Part shown: positions 1 through 14,869 of the stretch, in pieces
Numbering within the stretch: the first letter of the stretch is position 1
Layout: each line of letters starts with the position of its first letter
Assembly: GCA_016801845.1 (NCBI GenBank)
Contig: CM028927.1
Span: 11,930,001-11,994,000 of the forward strand
Direction: 5' to 3'
DNA: 64,000 nucleotides
DNA from: Polydactylus sextarius
Taxonomy: Eukaryota; Chordata; Actinopteri; Polynemidae
The notes under the pieces: model-generated
Told to the model about the DNA's origin: nothing
The model's database searches: none
The model's input: the letters and a program-made list of their open reading frames with translations, nothing else
Made by a program: the position numbers and the translations under genes

Positions 1-504
1 TAATAAATGACTGTGAGAAAATAAATCCAAACTGAATAACAACATTGTTATCTTTTAGGGAGAAGAACAAAACAAGCACCTTCTTAAAATTAGTAAATCT
101 TTGCGTTTACTGTAATGAACAGAATTTATCTTAAGCTTAAATGTTTGATGTTGTCGTTCAGTTTGGGAGAAGACTCTTCTTTTACCACTTATTAAGTGTG
201 CACACTCTGAAACTCAATGGTGGTTGCTCAAATTAGCAAAGGCCAATTATAAACTTTCTAATCTCACATGATGGAGCCTATAATCCTCAAGCTTCAACTA
301 TCATTTCATTTAAAACACAAGAGATTATAATATGCCCAATCCCTAACCCTCAGAGCAGCACTACTTATTCAGAGCTAGTGCCAACAAACTTATGATGATA
401 GCTTCAGTGGAAGAAAACATTGAAAAGGAATCATGAAAACGTAATTGTTGCTTTCCACCATTTGAGACAGCTTTTGGTAAGTAAAGGAATGAAGTTTGGT
501 GCTG

Positions 505-662
505 AATGACACAACAAGGGGACTGGACCCAAATGCAGGCAACAAGTAGACAATAATGTGAGGTTGTTAAATAAAAGGGTTTTACTTAAAACTCAAAAAT
601 GGCAGCAGAACAAACTAAACACTGCAGGAAAAATCAAAAGCCACAACCACCCAAGAGTCCAT

Positions 663-696
<34 letters not shown>

Positions 697-1015
697 TTCT
701 AAAACAACGAGAGCCTAAAACAAAGATGCAAGGAAAAACAACAAAGACGTCACACTACATGGACAGAAAGATAACGCAGACAACCCAACAGAGAACAATG
801 GTCAAAGGGAAGGTTTATATAAGCAAGGAGAGACGACAAGACACAGGTGAAACACATTAGGGCAGTGTCAGATAATCACAGTGGAGGGAAAACACAGGAA
901 GTAGAACACAAGGCAACGGGCAAAGAAAAACAACTTCAAAATAAAACAGGAAATAACTCAAAACTATTAAAACTCTCTAACATGAGGCAAAGCATGAAAG
1001 TACAAAACCCAACTA
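505..1015. repeat. Possible dispersed repeat copy
   Basis: A run of A-rich, G/A-biased sequence includes GGACTGGACCCAAATGCAGG, a poly-A tract at 670-696 and a CACAGGTGAAACACATTAGG...GGAAAACACAGGAAGTAGAA segment. It reads like a mobile-element copy common in fish, but I cannot define ends or class. Confidence 0.3.
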
Positions 1016-4000
1016 ACTAGTCTGGTAAGTAAATAGCTGTTAATGCCTATGTTGGCTATGCAAAAATAGCAAAAAAGAAAAAAAAAAAAAACGTTCAGGA
1101 TTATAGTTTAACTGTGCCAAAATGCTTCTGCCCATTGTGATACATCTAATAAATAATAAAGTGACTTGACCTTTAAATGTACAGGTAGGGTTTGTGATAA
1201 ACAGAAATTTTCATAACTTGAAGCCAAAACTCATGAAATGATATGTGAAGAGATAAAAGCAAATATACAGTAAAAACAACATCTTATCCAGCTAACAACA
1301 GCAAAATATTAAATGTCATTGACTCTATTATGGAGTTAAAGTTTTTCTCAAAGCTCTGCAGTTTTCACACCCAAAAACTTAAAAACAGAAAGTTATGTAC
1401 GGAACAGACATAAAACCATTAAATTATTCTGGGTTGTGTATTGTGCCTGAAGAGTGACTCAAGCACACACAGGGGTATGACGCAGATGATGGAGCTGTAT
1501 TATATTCTGTCGTTGTCAATGTCAGTTTATTTATATAGAATTTTAATCTTATATGCAATATAGTGGGTGGATTATTGCACAGGAATTCCTTGGTCAGCTA
1601 AGACAGTAAATGGATCAGAGGAGAATATCATATAGACTTTTCGCACAGATACGCGTACACATGCACCAGCCAATCCTTCTCGCTCTCTCACTTTTCCCCT
1701 CACTTCCAGCGAGCCTCTCCCGTCCTCTCTGTAATACTGCTGATTCCAGTGTGACAGAGTTGCAGAGCCATGCATTTATTCCATTGAGTTATGCTGTAGC
1801 TACTCCACTGGAGAACTGGATCATATCTCGGTTTTCCTTTAGTTTGGGACAAAGATAACAGGCAGAAGTTATGTGTATAATCGCAAGAAACCACCCAGAC
1901 TTCACTGAAGGTTTTTCAAAAAAGCCTCAAATTAATGATAAGGGATAAAAGGCTTTGATGTCATTATTAACTCAAAAAAAATCTTAAATTTTTATTTCTA
2001 ATCATCATCTTTTTTTTGTTCATTGGGGTATTCAATTTAATTTCTTTGCCTATGAAAAATTAGGAAATGAAAAGACATAATTCTTTCTTCTGTTTCCAAA
2101 AAGATAGAGTGATATTTATTAACTTAACCATTATGAATCTAGTAAGACACTGAGGTTTCGTCCCCGCTCACTTCCCTATTTTGTCAGACAATTGTACAAC
2201 AAAAGACTGCCACTGTTAGATAGATGACAAGACCGCTGAAATAGACTGACTCACTCCATCTGTGTTCATGTGTGTGTGCATGTGTTATAGGACGCAGGGG
2301 GAACAAAGGATTTCCATGACACAAGGGGCCCAGGACAGGGCTCGGGGAGGTGGAGGAGGAGCAGATAAATTAGGGGAAAAAAAAAACTCACCCCAGTAGA
2401 ACCACGTACAGATTCTGAAAGAGTCTAGCTAACAGAAGAAGAAGGGATCAGAGGATAAATGAGGAATAAATGACAGGGAAGTTTTAGAAAGACATGCTTT
2501 AATGGTTTTAGAGTTGAGCACTTTAAAGGGCTTTTTTCCCTTTGCAGTTTCTTATACCCAGCCTCATTGAACTTTGTTATAAATCTCAGCGAAAGTCTGG
2601 TTAAGTCAGCTTATGTGAGCTCGGCTAATAGGAGGTCGTTGCCACGTCAGTGTGTAAACTAGTTAACTGAATTTTAGGCTTTTAAGTCAGCTTCAACAAA
2701 GTCTCTATGACCTTTTTAATCCTTGCCTGACATTGTCTGAAGGACTGCACTGCAGCAAGTAAACACAATCCAGGTTGCAGACATGTTAGTGGGTTATTCC
2801 TCAATATTAAACTAATGTTAAATATTAAACGGGGGCCACCAGGACAGCATCTATTATGTCGTATGTTTACAATTGTTTTTGATGCACCTCCCCCCACTGA
2901 GCTGAATAAATGAGTCAGCTTGTTTAACACCGTTTATTTTTTCTCTACAAGCCTCCAAAGACCGACAGTAACCATAAAACACCGACAGGCTTAAACAGCA
3001 GATTTCTTTTTTTAATTAATTGGGTAAATTTAGTGTGAAATCTGTTGGATTTTGTTTGATGCAAACCAAACAGAAAAGAGACTGTCTCTCTTCTTCTGAA
3101 AACAAAGGAAAAAGCCTTGAAAGTTTTTTCTTCTTGGTGACAGATGGTGAAACAAGTGAGAGACAAGAGGAAAGCTAATTTCCTGTGAGGTCAATGTCTT
3201 TAAGAAAGCGAAAAGAGACGACAAACACATGTAGAGTAACAGCAGGGATAAATTAAAAAAAGGATCATCCACAGACAACTGGAGTGAGAAACCAGGATTA
3301 ATGTTACATGCTGCACCAACACTATCACAATTAATTTGACGAAAAAAAGTCTCATGTTGGTTTAGAGAAGTATTACATCATGCAGCAAAAAAATATGATA
3401 TTAGCCGATGAAAAAATCGCTCTTAAAACTTTTTTAAATGTGTTTTCTGTGTGTTTGCAGTAGGTGATTTGATATTTCTATTCAGCTGTTAGTCGTGTTG
3501 AGCTCATACAGCAAACAAACGCTTTTCCATGTTGTCACACTTTTGTAGAAAATGCTCAGTAAAATCTGGTTTGATGGTTGATTATCTGTGCTCACCCAGA
3601 CGTCTGTTGTTCCCCCAACAATAGACTACCACTACCAGCCCCTTTCTGTGTGTGTGTGTGTGTGCACGCGCGCACGCGCACATGCTCACCATGTGTGTGT
3701 GTGTTAATCATGCAGCTCTTATCAGCAACCGTCAGACCTGCAGAGACTCCGATGTGCTCCCTGCTGATAGCTGCACACACAGAGGTCTCCTCCCCCCTCG
3801 GAGTTTTAAATAGAGAACTAATAGACCCGAGCCCAGAAAATAAAAAATAAAACAAGAAAAAAAAAGCAAAAAAAAAAAAAAAAAAAAAAAGCTGAAAGAT
3901 CATTACCAAGCAAGAATGACAACTCAGTAGACCAGTGACTAGAGTTACAAACAGCTGATGGTACAGTGGCCTCTTCATGCGCAGTCACTGCAAAGGAGGA

Positions 4001-6613
4001 AAGAGCCGAGAAGAGACTCTGCTGTTCGTTTCCATTTTGACAGTAATTACGATTTCAACAATTTTGTGGGAAAGTCTGATAAAAATATGCTTCATCAAGC
4101 AGAAGATCTCGTGTTTTTTTTTTTTTTTTTATCACCCTGCAGTGTTTTAAGAGCACATTTGAGTTAAAGTACAAAAACGTAGTCATAACTACAGATTTTA
4201 GCACATCTCTTATTTCCAATAACATATTCAAATCCAGCTCTTATAAAACAAGCTGAGAGGTATATATTTATAGACAGCATCATACATATATTCCTGCATC
4301 ATATATATTTCTCTCAACCTGAGGCAACACGGGTCAGAATGAGTCGTCCGTGTATGTTTGAATCATGTCCTGTAACTCGTGACTCTGACTCTGATTTCAG
4401 CTTTGACGTTGAGAGAAAGACACGCAGAGGGGAGGGTGAAAGGATAAAATCAATCATTAGAGTCTATTCACTCTGTCTCTATGGTGCAAATGGAAAGGCT
4501 CTTAACCTGCTGACACACACACATACACACTCACACACAGAAAGAGAGCTGTAATGAACAGTCGAGGGAGTCCATTGCCCCTTCTGTTCACATTTAGACT
4601 CTTGATTGGTCGAGACCTCTGACCACGTAGGTCAAAAGGTCATAATTTTAACTCTGAGGACATTTCTTTTTTCTCTCAGTGTGTGTATGTGTGTGTGTAG
4701 GACAGTGAACTGACATTAAAACAACCTTTAAAAAAAATTAAAAGTCTGGCTACCGTGAATATCCTGAATCTTTATGAATAAACACATAAGGGGTCAGTGT
4801 GAATAGCAGGTCAGCGGCACATGAACCTGACGTCTGTTTGGGTGTGTGGGAACTCCAGCCTGCAGATGACAGCTCGTTAGCAGGAGGAGATTTGACCGCC
4901 AACCCAATCACCCTCTTCCTCTACCCCCTCACCCTCTTTCCCTCCCCCCTCAGGCTCTGCAGCAACAAGGTCAAACACGGAGGCAGAGGAGGGAAGCGTG
5001 ATACAGTCAGGAAGGTGTTTTTGCTGATATTTCACTTAAGTACGTCCACACGTTTGACATATGAGAATTTCCAGCCCATAAAAATAAAATTTACAGTAAA
5101 GCTTTGAGGATGAAAGACAAAAGCCTTTTTTTCTCCCCTCGACATCTTCCTGTTTTGTTTTGTTTTGTTTTGTTTTGTTTTTGTTTTGTTTTTTTGTTTT
5201 TTGGGGGGGTTTTTTTGTTTTTTGTCTCTTTTGTTTTCTTAAATTCCTCCCGATTGGAGCTTGACATCCTTTTTTTCTTCCATTTCAATCTTCTTTTGTC
5301 ACCATTCAAGTCTCTTATCTGCAAAGTTAATGTGCAAATAATGCAGCCTTTAGCCAGCAGCTTCACTTTAGAGGCATTGTTCACCTCCAGCATGTCAATG
5401 AAATTGGAGCAAATGACCATTTAAAAATCCAAAACATCGTAATTGAGGCAACTGGTTGTTATATACGTTTTCATACTGCTGTTGCACAGTTTGCTCATTT
5501 GCTCACACAAATAGGTATTAAATGAAGGAAGCAGCACAGCAGCCCCAAAAAGTTTTGCAAAAGGAGAAAACCACTGGATAGAAACACAGCACTGATTAAC
5601 AAAAGGTAAACAAAATCAGAAAAAGAAGTATCAGACCTGCAGGAAGTGAAGATGATTGTCAGACTAATACCTTACACGCTGTTAATAAAAATCGCAGCAC
5701 ATCCGATTTGCTTATCATTCCACCCTTCTGTCTTTAATCTTTGCCAAACGTGACAGTAATTGTAGGGTGCAGAGGCACATGTCAGCAGATGGATCACTAC
5801 ATGCAGAGAGGAGGAAAGGATGACAAAGAATAGAGATAAAGGGGGAGAAAATCACGTTTAAAGAAAAAAAAAAGAAGAAGAAAAAAGAAAAAGCTGTCGT
5901 GGAGGTCATGACCTAAATTAAAAGAGCGAACTGACATCTTTATGTTGTGGCTGGAATTTCGAGAGTTAATCAGCCTGTAGCAGGATGTACGGCAACATTT
6001 TAAAAACCAGAACAGAGAGCGAGGGAGAAGGATGGAGAGGTGTAGAGATAGAGGGAGGTAAAGAACTGGGCCAAGCGGGGATCAGCATCACACTGAGATC
6101 ACAGACACACAGAGCTGTCTCCCTATCTCTTATTTCTTCTTCTCTGTCTGTTTACCTCCCTCGATCCATCTTTACTTCCATCGCTGTCTGATTTTTTTAC
6201 AGTTTGTCTCACAGTGAGAGAGAGAGAGGCGAAGTGAGATGGAGAAAGAGATAAAAGAGAGAGATAAAAGACGAGCACTGACAGAAAGATGGGGCGGCAG
6301 TGAAAACAGGCAGTTAGAGGAGAAAGAAAGAAAGATGGCAGGAGAAAATGAAAATAGTTGTTTTACAGCTCAGTCAATGAAAGGAACAATGCCTCTCTCT
6401 CCCTCTTGTTTTCTTTTTTTCTCTCTCAACAAGCTGTAGACGGGGCAATAAGGTCAGAGAGCAAATTACAGAGAGGGAAAGAGAGAAGGATCACGACCCG
6501 ATCAATAGACATGTCCAACAAACAGTGTTTTTCCCCTGCTTTGCAGAATTCAAAAAGGGTTTTGATTCAATCATGCACACACTGGCTGATCTGAAATTAG
6601 ATACACAGTATAT

Positions 6614-6650
<37 letters not shown>

Positions 6651-7192
6651 CTTAGATTTCAAAGACAGGGTTGATTGAGTCTTATATTTCCCCCCTTTGT
6701 ACAATGAAAGGCAAAGAGCAAGAGTGTGTCTGATTGGATGGATTGTGAGGAGACGGGCAGACGAAAGGAGATCATCATGACAAAAAAAAACAGAAAACTA
6801 ACACGCACACACTTAGACGTATACACAGGAAGAGGCAATGAGAAGTGTAATCATCTCCAATCATGATGTTATTGATTTGCTGCTTGATTTCTCTCTCCCT
6901 CTCTCCCATGCTCTCTCTCTCCCACCAGCACCTGGCTCTTGTCACAGTGGGACACTGAGGCTCAATAGCAGCAGGGACAGACAGTTACACATCATTATCT
7001 TTCCATCTTACATGCACACACACACACACACACACTTTTAAAGTGGAGTACACACACACACACACACACAAACTATCTCTGTCTGCTCTCTGTGTTGTGG
7101 CCACTGGCTCCGAAACCAAACACATACAGATGTTTTCTGTTCAACACAACTGTCTGCAGCCACAACATCTGCACATAACACAGAAGAACCAT

Positions 7193-7227
<35 letters not shown>

Positions 7228-9300
7228 GTGGGGGGGTAAGAGGGGTGGAGGGTGTTTCCATCTTCATCTTGGACAAAGCGTCTCTAAACTGCTCCTCTCA
7301 TCTAAGCTCAAATTTCATCATCATCTTAAATTGAGTATGAAGACAGGAACAAGCCATATCACAGTGTGTTCAGACCAAAATAAGAGTGGCTGGCCAGTGG
7401 ACTGTTTTTGGAGTATTTTGCAATCTGCAAATATTCACTCTTGGGATTGTTCCCTTTTGGAAAGCTGGCCGCGCTAATGGACGAGCTAACTAACTGAGGA
7501 AGGAAGCGAACAATTGTTTTGCTCCTGCGTCGTCGGGGGAATTTGAAGCTATTCGCTTCTTTGGCTTGATAAAAATCGAGCCACATGAAAATATTTCCTT
7601 TGCGTTTGGTTTGAACAACACCATTAACATTTCACTGTTGGAGTGGATCCCAATTCCATCCGACATTTTCCAACCACATGTTAGTATTCAAGAGAATTTA
7701 GCTACCATGTAGAGTTAGAATTTCATACATTCACAAAAAGACAACCAAAGTTGATCTACTGTTCTCAGATGTTTGTTTTTATTGATGTGATTATATTGGG
7801 AGGCATTTTCTGTTTTATTAGAAAGCAACTGTGGAGAGACAGCAGGAAGTCAAGAGACAGACTTGAGCCAAAGATGCTACGATTCATTGAGGTTTAATAT
7901 GTACGCTTGCATTCATACGTACTTAATTTTGTTATTGCAGTTTGTGAATACATGTTCAAAAGAAATTGGCAAAGAGTAAACAACACAGTTTGGGTTTTCA
8001 ATATCAGAAAAAAAAACCAATGTAGAATTTTTGAGGTTGATAGTGAAGATGAAGACTGAATCCTGTTGCTTCATTTCTGGTTCCAGGATAGATTATCTCA
8101 ACAGGTTTGTTGATTAGGACAGAGAGAGTATGAGGATTAATGTGTTTGGTTGCTTTTTGTTTTTAAAGGTTCAGTTTAGATTAGGTTTCTGACAAAACAG
8201 AAATGCATGATATAAATCAAAAAGGCACATTTCACTAGCCAAATATTGACAAATCATTACCAAAGAGAATAAATCAAACTTTATCCTAAAATAATTAACA
8301 AATGAAGGCAAACTCATATCGGTTCATTCACTCAAACTGAACTGTTCGTATGATCTTATGCCTCCATTATGAGACTGGCCATGTTCTTTGTTCATAAAGG
8401 AAGTTGTGCAGGTGTGCTGGTTGATTACAGCCTCTGAGGGCGGAGCTTCTGGCAGCAGTAAACCAGGTGAGAATGGCAAAGGAAGGATTTTTCTAATTTG
8501 TGCAATAATACATATAATATTCTGCAAATTCATATTTGCAACTCATGTAACGACTTCCTGCATAACACGCATCTAGTTTTAGATGAAACCTACAAGAGCA
8601 AATACAAAATATTGCACAAGAACAACTAACTAGCATGTTGTGTTAGATAAGTTGGAGAATTCAGAAGTGCACAATATTAACTTTTTTCCATGTTTTGTAC
8701 GAACTTAAAAATTTCACTTCCTGTTTAGGCCAAACAGCGATAGATAACATGCACAGTAGCTTGGTTTAGTGTGTTTTGATTTAATTAAAACACGCTTATT
8801 AATTGAGATTTTTTTGATATTTTGCTGTGTAAAAACATGTAAAAACATGTAAAAACATCTTCATCCTCTGTTGGTTTGAGTGAATACAGAAAGGTATAGT
8901 GACTCACTGCTGTTGCAGTGGCGTTGCATGACTACAGTGACTCACTGCTGCATGACAGCACAATGGGATAGGGTGAGGCTAGCTGGTTAGCATGCTATAG
9001 TCGTAAAGTTTATATTATTGTTGCTTCTAATGCTGGGGACCAATCTTTGTGATCTTTCTACTTCTTCTTCTTCTTCTGGTAAGTAAACTACTTACTACTA
9101 CTACTAATCCGAATGTTAGCTATGTAGCAATAGCAAATACTAACACGTGGCAACTTTAAAGTGAATTAAAATCACTGATTTTTAGTGTTTTTTTATTTTA
9201 TCATTATCATTTTGTTTTATCATTAATTTAAAAAAAAAAAATCAGTGTTAAAATATGTGGGTGTTAAAAAGCAGGTTGAGTCTTTGTGTTTTAACAGATC
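1016..9300. other. Intergenic DNA, no gene recognised
   Basis: AT-rich sequence with poly-A/T tracts (3868-3890, 4114-4130, 7197-7226), a TTTTG-rich stretch at 5153-5220, short CA tracts (7015-7070), a triple 10-bp TAAAAACATG repeat at 8830-8860, and purine-rich stretches at 5985-6350. Reading frames are short and low in complexity; none shows a recognisable domain with splice sites. Confidence 0.7.
6616..6645. repeat. (AT)n tract
   Basis: Alternating AT dinucleotides, about 15 copies, in intergenic DNA. Confidence 0.95.
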
Positions 9301-10627
9301 AACAAAACCTGGTTGCAGGCTGGTATCACAAGGGATTCCCCAGATGTGTGTGTCAGTGTGTGTGCATCAGTGTGTCTATAGCTGTATGTTAATCAATGCC
9401 GTTAATGTTGCAATGAATTAGTAGTTTAGATGTCACGGGACGCTTAACACAGCTGATCCTTACCAGACACCCACAGAAACACACACACACACAGACCCAC
9501 ACACACACTCGGCCCACAGGACCCCTGGGGACCACAGGCGGTCATTGTATAGTAGGCTAATTATCCCAAATTGCTAAAGTAGTAGAGAGGGTGCGTGTGT
9601 ATGTGTGTGTGCTCTCACAGCTGCTCCTGGTGTCAAGCCTTTGATAGATGAGAGATAGAGAGAGTGTTCATTTACTGCTCCACACTCACACCCACACACA
9701 CACACACATACACATACACACACACCTGACTGCTCATTTATTGGTCTAACAGATTGGTCTTTTGTTGCTCGGTCGCTGGTTCACGCTGGAAGAACTGCTG
9801 AAGTTCAGACAACGACGCTCGGGGGAAAAAGCACCCTGTCGTCAAGCATAAATGCCTTAAATGCTGCAACCAGATCTCCTATGAAATTTGTGGTTATAAT
9901 TAGGAAATAAGAGGCTTCATAAACAGACAGTAGTTTGACAATGAACAGACGCAGGGGAGAGTAAGTGTGTGATGGATGAGTGGATATGATTGCCTTCAGC
10001 TTCAACAACACGGACTCCCAACTTGAGTTTCGGTTGTTGAGGAAGTTTTCATTTTCTGCAGAAGTTGTTTTTTTAATTCATTTAACTACAAGCAAACTTT
10101 TAATCAATATGTAGTTATTAACGTATATTGCAGAGTGAAATTCTAAATTCAATCATCATTCAGTGATTTTTCAAGATAACTCACTGCTCATGACATTTTT
10201 TGTCAGAGACAAAAGAGACTATAAATAAGAGTTGAGTTCATTAATATATGTATGTTATTGGATAGAACTTTTAATTGAATTATCGTAATTCTTTTTTTTT
10301 TTTTTTTTATCACCCAGAGGGAATTATTCATTGTGTAGTTTTAATATATATGACACAGTAGGCTTTTCATGAGCTGTATTGACAATTACAACATACTGTT
10401 TGTGTGTGTACATGTATTCATACAGATCCATATGTGCTCACATCTGAACACTACCTGAGTCTGTTTTGTTCAGTTTACAGGCTGTAAAAGCAACAACAAA
10501 GCACCAATAACAAACCAAAGCATGTTAACAGAAAAACCAATATACATTTGATGACTTTTTTTTTTATTATTTTTATTAATATGTTGTTGCCCTAAAGTAA
10601 AAATAAAATATTTCCTCTTGTCTGGCC

Positions 10628-10798
<171 letters not shown>

Positions 10799-10959
10799 CA
10801 ATGCTTTCTCTACTCAACCATTCATCCATCTCGTCATTCCTCCATCCCTCCATCTCTTCGATATTGATGAAGTGACAGGGCCGCAGGCTGAAAGACACCA
10901 CCTCATCTGGTTTAAATTACCTCCAAACCACATACACACCTGCACCAGCACTGACAGGG

Positions 10960-10960
<1 letters not shown>

Positions 10961-10998
<38 letters not shown>
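10961..10998. repeat. (TG)n microsatellite
   Basis: About 19 TG copies. Confidence 0.97.
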
Positions 10999-11000
<2 letters not shown>

Positions 11001-11395
11001 CGTGGGGGTAGAGGGGATTGGGTTAGTGCCTCTGGGGTAGGTGGTGGGGGAACGCCCATGACCCCGACCATACAGATAAACACACACGCACACACAACAG
11101 GAAGAGAGCAACAGAGCAGGTGGAGTGTGACATGAGCTGTAAGACAGAGGGGATATTAAGCTGCCACATGTGCACTGTTTACTATTCTCTAATTAACCCC
11201 CAGGCTGTCTTATAGAATACACACACACTCACACACATGCTCTCACACACCTTATCATCAAAAATACTTTGTCTCCAGTGTCGTATATTCTGAACATTAT
11301 CAACAGTAATATTGTGGCTAAACGAAACATCTGGGGAACACAAGTGATCCTGTTAAAAACACACTGGACCCTCAGTTAAAAGCACATAAAGGACA

Positions 11396-11405
11396 TGTGT
11401 GTGTG

Positions 11406-11440
<35 letters not shown>
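11396..11440. repeat. (TG)n microsatellite, one interruption
   Basis: About 22 TG copies with one TTG interruption near the left end, 190 bp from the 69-copy array. Confidence 0.95.
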
Positions 11441-11441
<1 letters not shown>

Positions 11442-11629
11442 TCTAGATATTCCTTATGTTGTGGGGACTAAAATATGTTTCGACATCACATTATGGGGAC
11501 CTGTCTAACCTTGTCTAACCTTAGATAAAGGTTAGACAAGTAGTAGCAACAACTGAGATCTCTGGGATTTCCAGGACAGTTTTCAGGAAATTAATACAAG
11601 TCAATGTCCCCTGAAGTTACGGAAACCGG

Positions 11630-11773
<144 letters not shown>

Positions 11774-12800
11774 TGAAGATCCTGACCTCCAAGTTTGACT
11801 TCTTTACCCATCCAGTGGTGCACAGGGGGAAGCCGTCTTGCTCACATTGATGATGGATGGTTCATCGGGAAACACAGTCTGGAGATGTATGAGTTTCTTC
11901 CACCTGCACCATTTTATCCATCCAGAAAAAAGAGATTACTATTGGACTGCAGGACTCAACACAGTAATGACATAGCTTCTTTCCCCACAAGTTTGAGTAT
12001 ATGAATGAGTTGCAGCAGCATATAGCAACACTGAAGTTTAATCATAAATAGTTACATTTGTGCGCTGCTGATCCTGGACTCATCGAGTGAGCTTAGGAAA
12101 TATTTACTATAATTCAGTTAGTTCCTATTAGGTTACATTTACATTCTCAATAAAACAGTTTATGTGTATCACTAAGGGGTGTGTTGCTAAGTAAAGTGAC
12201 TGTTTTGATAGCTGCTACCTACCTGTCACTTTCTGGTGGCATCACAAACTGTCATTCAGTGGTATAACAGGAGGAAGTCACACAGCTCCATTTTCACCTG
12301 TCTTTTACAGTCTATAAATACCGAACCAGTTTAATTTACCAGCAATATGACAAGTAGGCCTGTCTAGAAACTGACAAGACGTCTCACAAGTTTGCCAACT
12401 AGCAACATTTCAAACAGGAGGATTTTGTAGCACTCTTTCCAAAAGTGATGATATCTTTAAAGTTACAAATTTTTACAAAGTTTGTATTACTCTAATCACA
12501 TCATATCAAATATTTAACACAGAAATGAGTCCCCACTTCTGTTTTTTTTTTTTTTTGTCTGTATTCTAAATCACACTAATTACCAAAGCCTCTGGGGCAA
12601 AAAAAAAAACACGCAAATGAATTGATTCTGTATACTCAACAAATAATTTCTGCAATCATAAGCTTTTAAAGGGGGAAGAAAGACGGTTTATGTCGCTTGT
12701 TGCCAAGGTCTGAGTGCAATAATTCCACCTATAATGTAATCAGCTGTCATCGCTAATGCTCTCATTTGCCCTAATAGAGTGGGGTGAGTCATAGAGAAGA

Positions 12801-12910
12801 GAAAGAGAAGAGAAGAGAAGAGAAGAGAAGAGAAGAGAAGAGAAGAGAAGAGAAGAGAAGAGAAGAGAAGAGAAGAGAAGAGAAGAGAAGAGAAGAGAAG
12901 AGAAGAGAAG
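12801..12910. repeat. (AGAAG)n pentanucleotide polypurine array
   Basis: Roughly 22 copies of the pentamer AGAAG/AGAGA form an all-purine strand of about 110 bp. Confidence 0.97.
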
Positions 12911-14508
12911 AAGAGTGGGTGGACACTTGCTGCGTTTTTTGAGTGTTGGCAAAATGAGCAGCTTCTTAATAGAATTCACCACGGTGTCTTTTCCTAAGGT
13001 GTCACTCATAAATACGTACACACTAAATGCAGAAATACACAATAATTGATATACACACACGCTCACACACAGAGGGGCTGGGGAAAGTGAGCAAGTCTAA
13101 TTGAAAAGAACCAAGCAGAGAGAAATCTGATAGCTGCAGTTTGGCCTGAGGGGGGGAGGGAGAGAGAGGGAGGAGGTGAGGTAGAGAAAGAGAAGAGACA
13201 CGAGGTGAGATGAGGAGACAGAGGGAGAAGTAAAACAGACAGATGTCACAAAGCTTTTTAAACAATATTCATCAGTTTGAGGTTGGTACCATCCTGTCAG
13301 CAGAAACAACCAACCCCCCTACGGCTGTGTTTAAAGGGTTAATTCACCCAAATTACCAATTAAAAAAAAAAAATACTTTTTTTTTGTTTTGTTTGCAACA
13401 TTTGATAAAACAAATTTCAATTTAAAGGCACATTACCACATAATAGAGGTAAATGGAGTTTAAGATGTCTTTTATAAACACTGAAAACCTTCAAGGTCAG
13501 AGGACGTTTGTGTCTCAAAGGGAAAATGTAAAGTTTCGGTCTGAAGTGAACTCAGCTGGTGAAATGATCAGTATGCGCGCAACACTCAGCAGCAGTGTCC
13601 ATAATCTTGAATTTATTCAGGTTCTGCAGCGCCTTAAGCTTCTTCTTCTTCTTCCCTCTGCTGGTTTTAAAGTGTGTGTAAAAGTCTTCTCATGCAAGGA
13701 AACAAAACATTTAGTTCGAACACACGTCACTGCTGTTTGTTCAGTGCTGACTCAGTCCGAACTGTCACTGTCAGTGTTTCATTACTGACTGGTTTTTATG
13801 TTCGACTCTGATGTGCAATCATTTTTTTATTTTTTTTTTTTCGTATCCAACAGCTTGGGGTGAAATACGTCACTGGATTGATCAGATCAATATTGGATGT
13901 TCAGTGATGCAAATAAAAATAAAAAAAATAAAAAGTAAAATCTTTTATGGTTTTAGAGCCGATTTTTATCATTTTATATAGACAAGAACAAAATGTTCTT
14001 AACAATTAATAGTATCTCTTGTCTTTTTTATCTTATTCTTTTCCACAGAGATTGTTGTAGGTTTTGGCAGCATGGACACAGCTGTGACAAAATCTAGAGA
14101 AAAAAAGAGGAGCGGCCCATATAATGTCCCTTTGTCCTGCCCACACAAACACACTCGCATAATGAGACAGACACACAAAGTTCGGATGCCGACGTGGACT
14201 AATGAGAGGTAAGAGTAATTTGTTGTTACTGAGTTACAATAACAGCAAAGGACATGGAAAGTGAATCATATTGTATCATAAACCAAAACAAAAGCCATGA
14301 ACACACTCACATGTTGGTCCCTCTGTAGATGTGAGGACCTTTCTGAGCTCTAAACTACAAACACAAACAAAGAAATATTTAACGCTAAACTTATTTCTAA
14401 CCATAACCCCCCCCCCAAAAAAAATTGATGTCACTGAAGCTTTTGTGGAGCAGCCAATATGTCCTTGGAAACAATGGTATAAGACCAAAATGTGTCCACA
14501 CAGCTATA

Positions 14509-14509
<1 letters not shown>

Positions 14510-14543
<34 letters not shown>
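14510..14543. repeat. (CA)n microsatellite
   Basis: About 17 CA copies, the first of three dinucleotide arrays within 360 bp. Confidence 0.97.
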
Positions 14544-14545
<2 letters not shown>

Positions 14546-14642
14546 CATGGTCTTTGTCTTGTTTCCACCGTCCTGACTCTCACATGTAATTAGCCTCAGT
14601 CTCTCTGTCCACTGCAGATACCGATAGCACACAGGAGGGGGT

Positions 14643-14644
<2 letters not shown>

Positions 14645-14688
<44 letters not shown>
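14645..14688. repeat. (GT)n microsatellite
   Basis: About 22 GT copies, in inverted polarity relative to the flanking CA arrays. Confidence 0.97.
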
Positions 14689-14691
<3 letters not shown>

Positions 14692-14817
14692 ATTTTCTAT
14701 GTGTGTCTGTGTGGGTGGGTATGGGGACAGGGGGGTCCCAACGTCTCAAGGGACAGGTTATGACAAATAAGATTAATGTGTCCCCTATTTCCAGACTGGT
14801 GCACTGGCCTCTCTTCT

Positions 14818-14820
<3 letters not shown>

Positions 14821-14865
<45 letters not shown>
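14821..14865. repeat. (CA)n microsatellite
   Basis: About 22 CA copies. Confidence 0.97.

Positions 14866-14869
<4 letters not shown>

Noticed and set aside
3592..3978. 128-codon minus-strand frame
   Set aside because: Contains a long Phe run from a poly-A tract and a His-Thr run from CA repeats; no coding signal.
12740..13066. Frame with LLFSS repeats
   Set aside because: It reads the pentameric polypurine array on the minus strand; no conserved protein.
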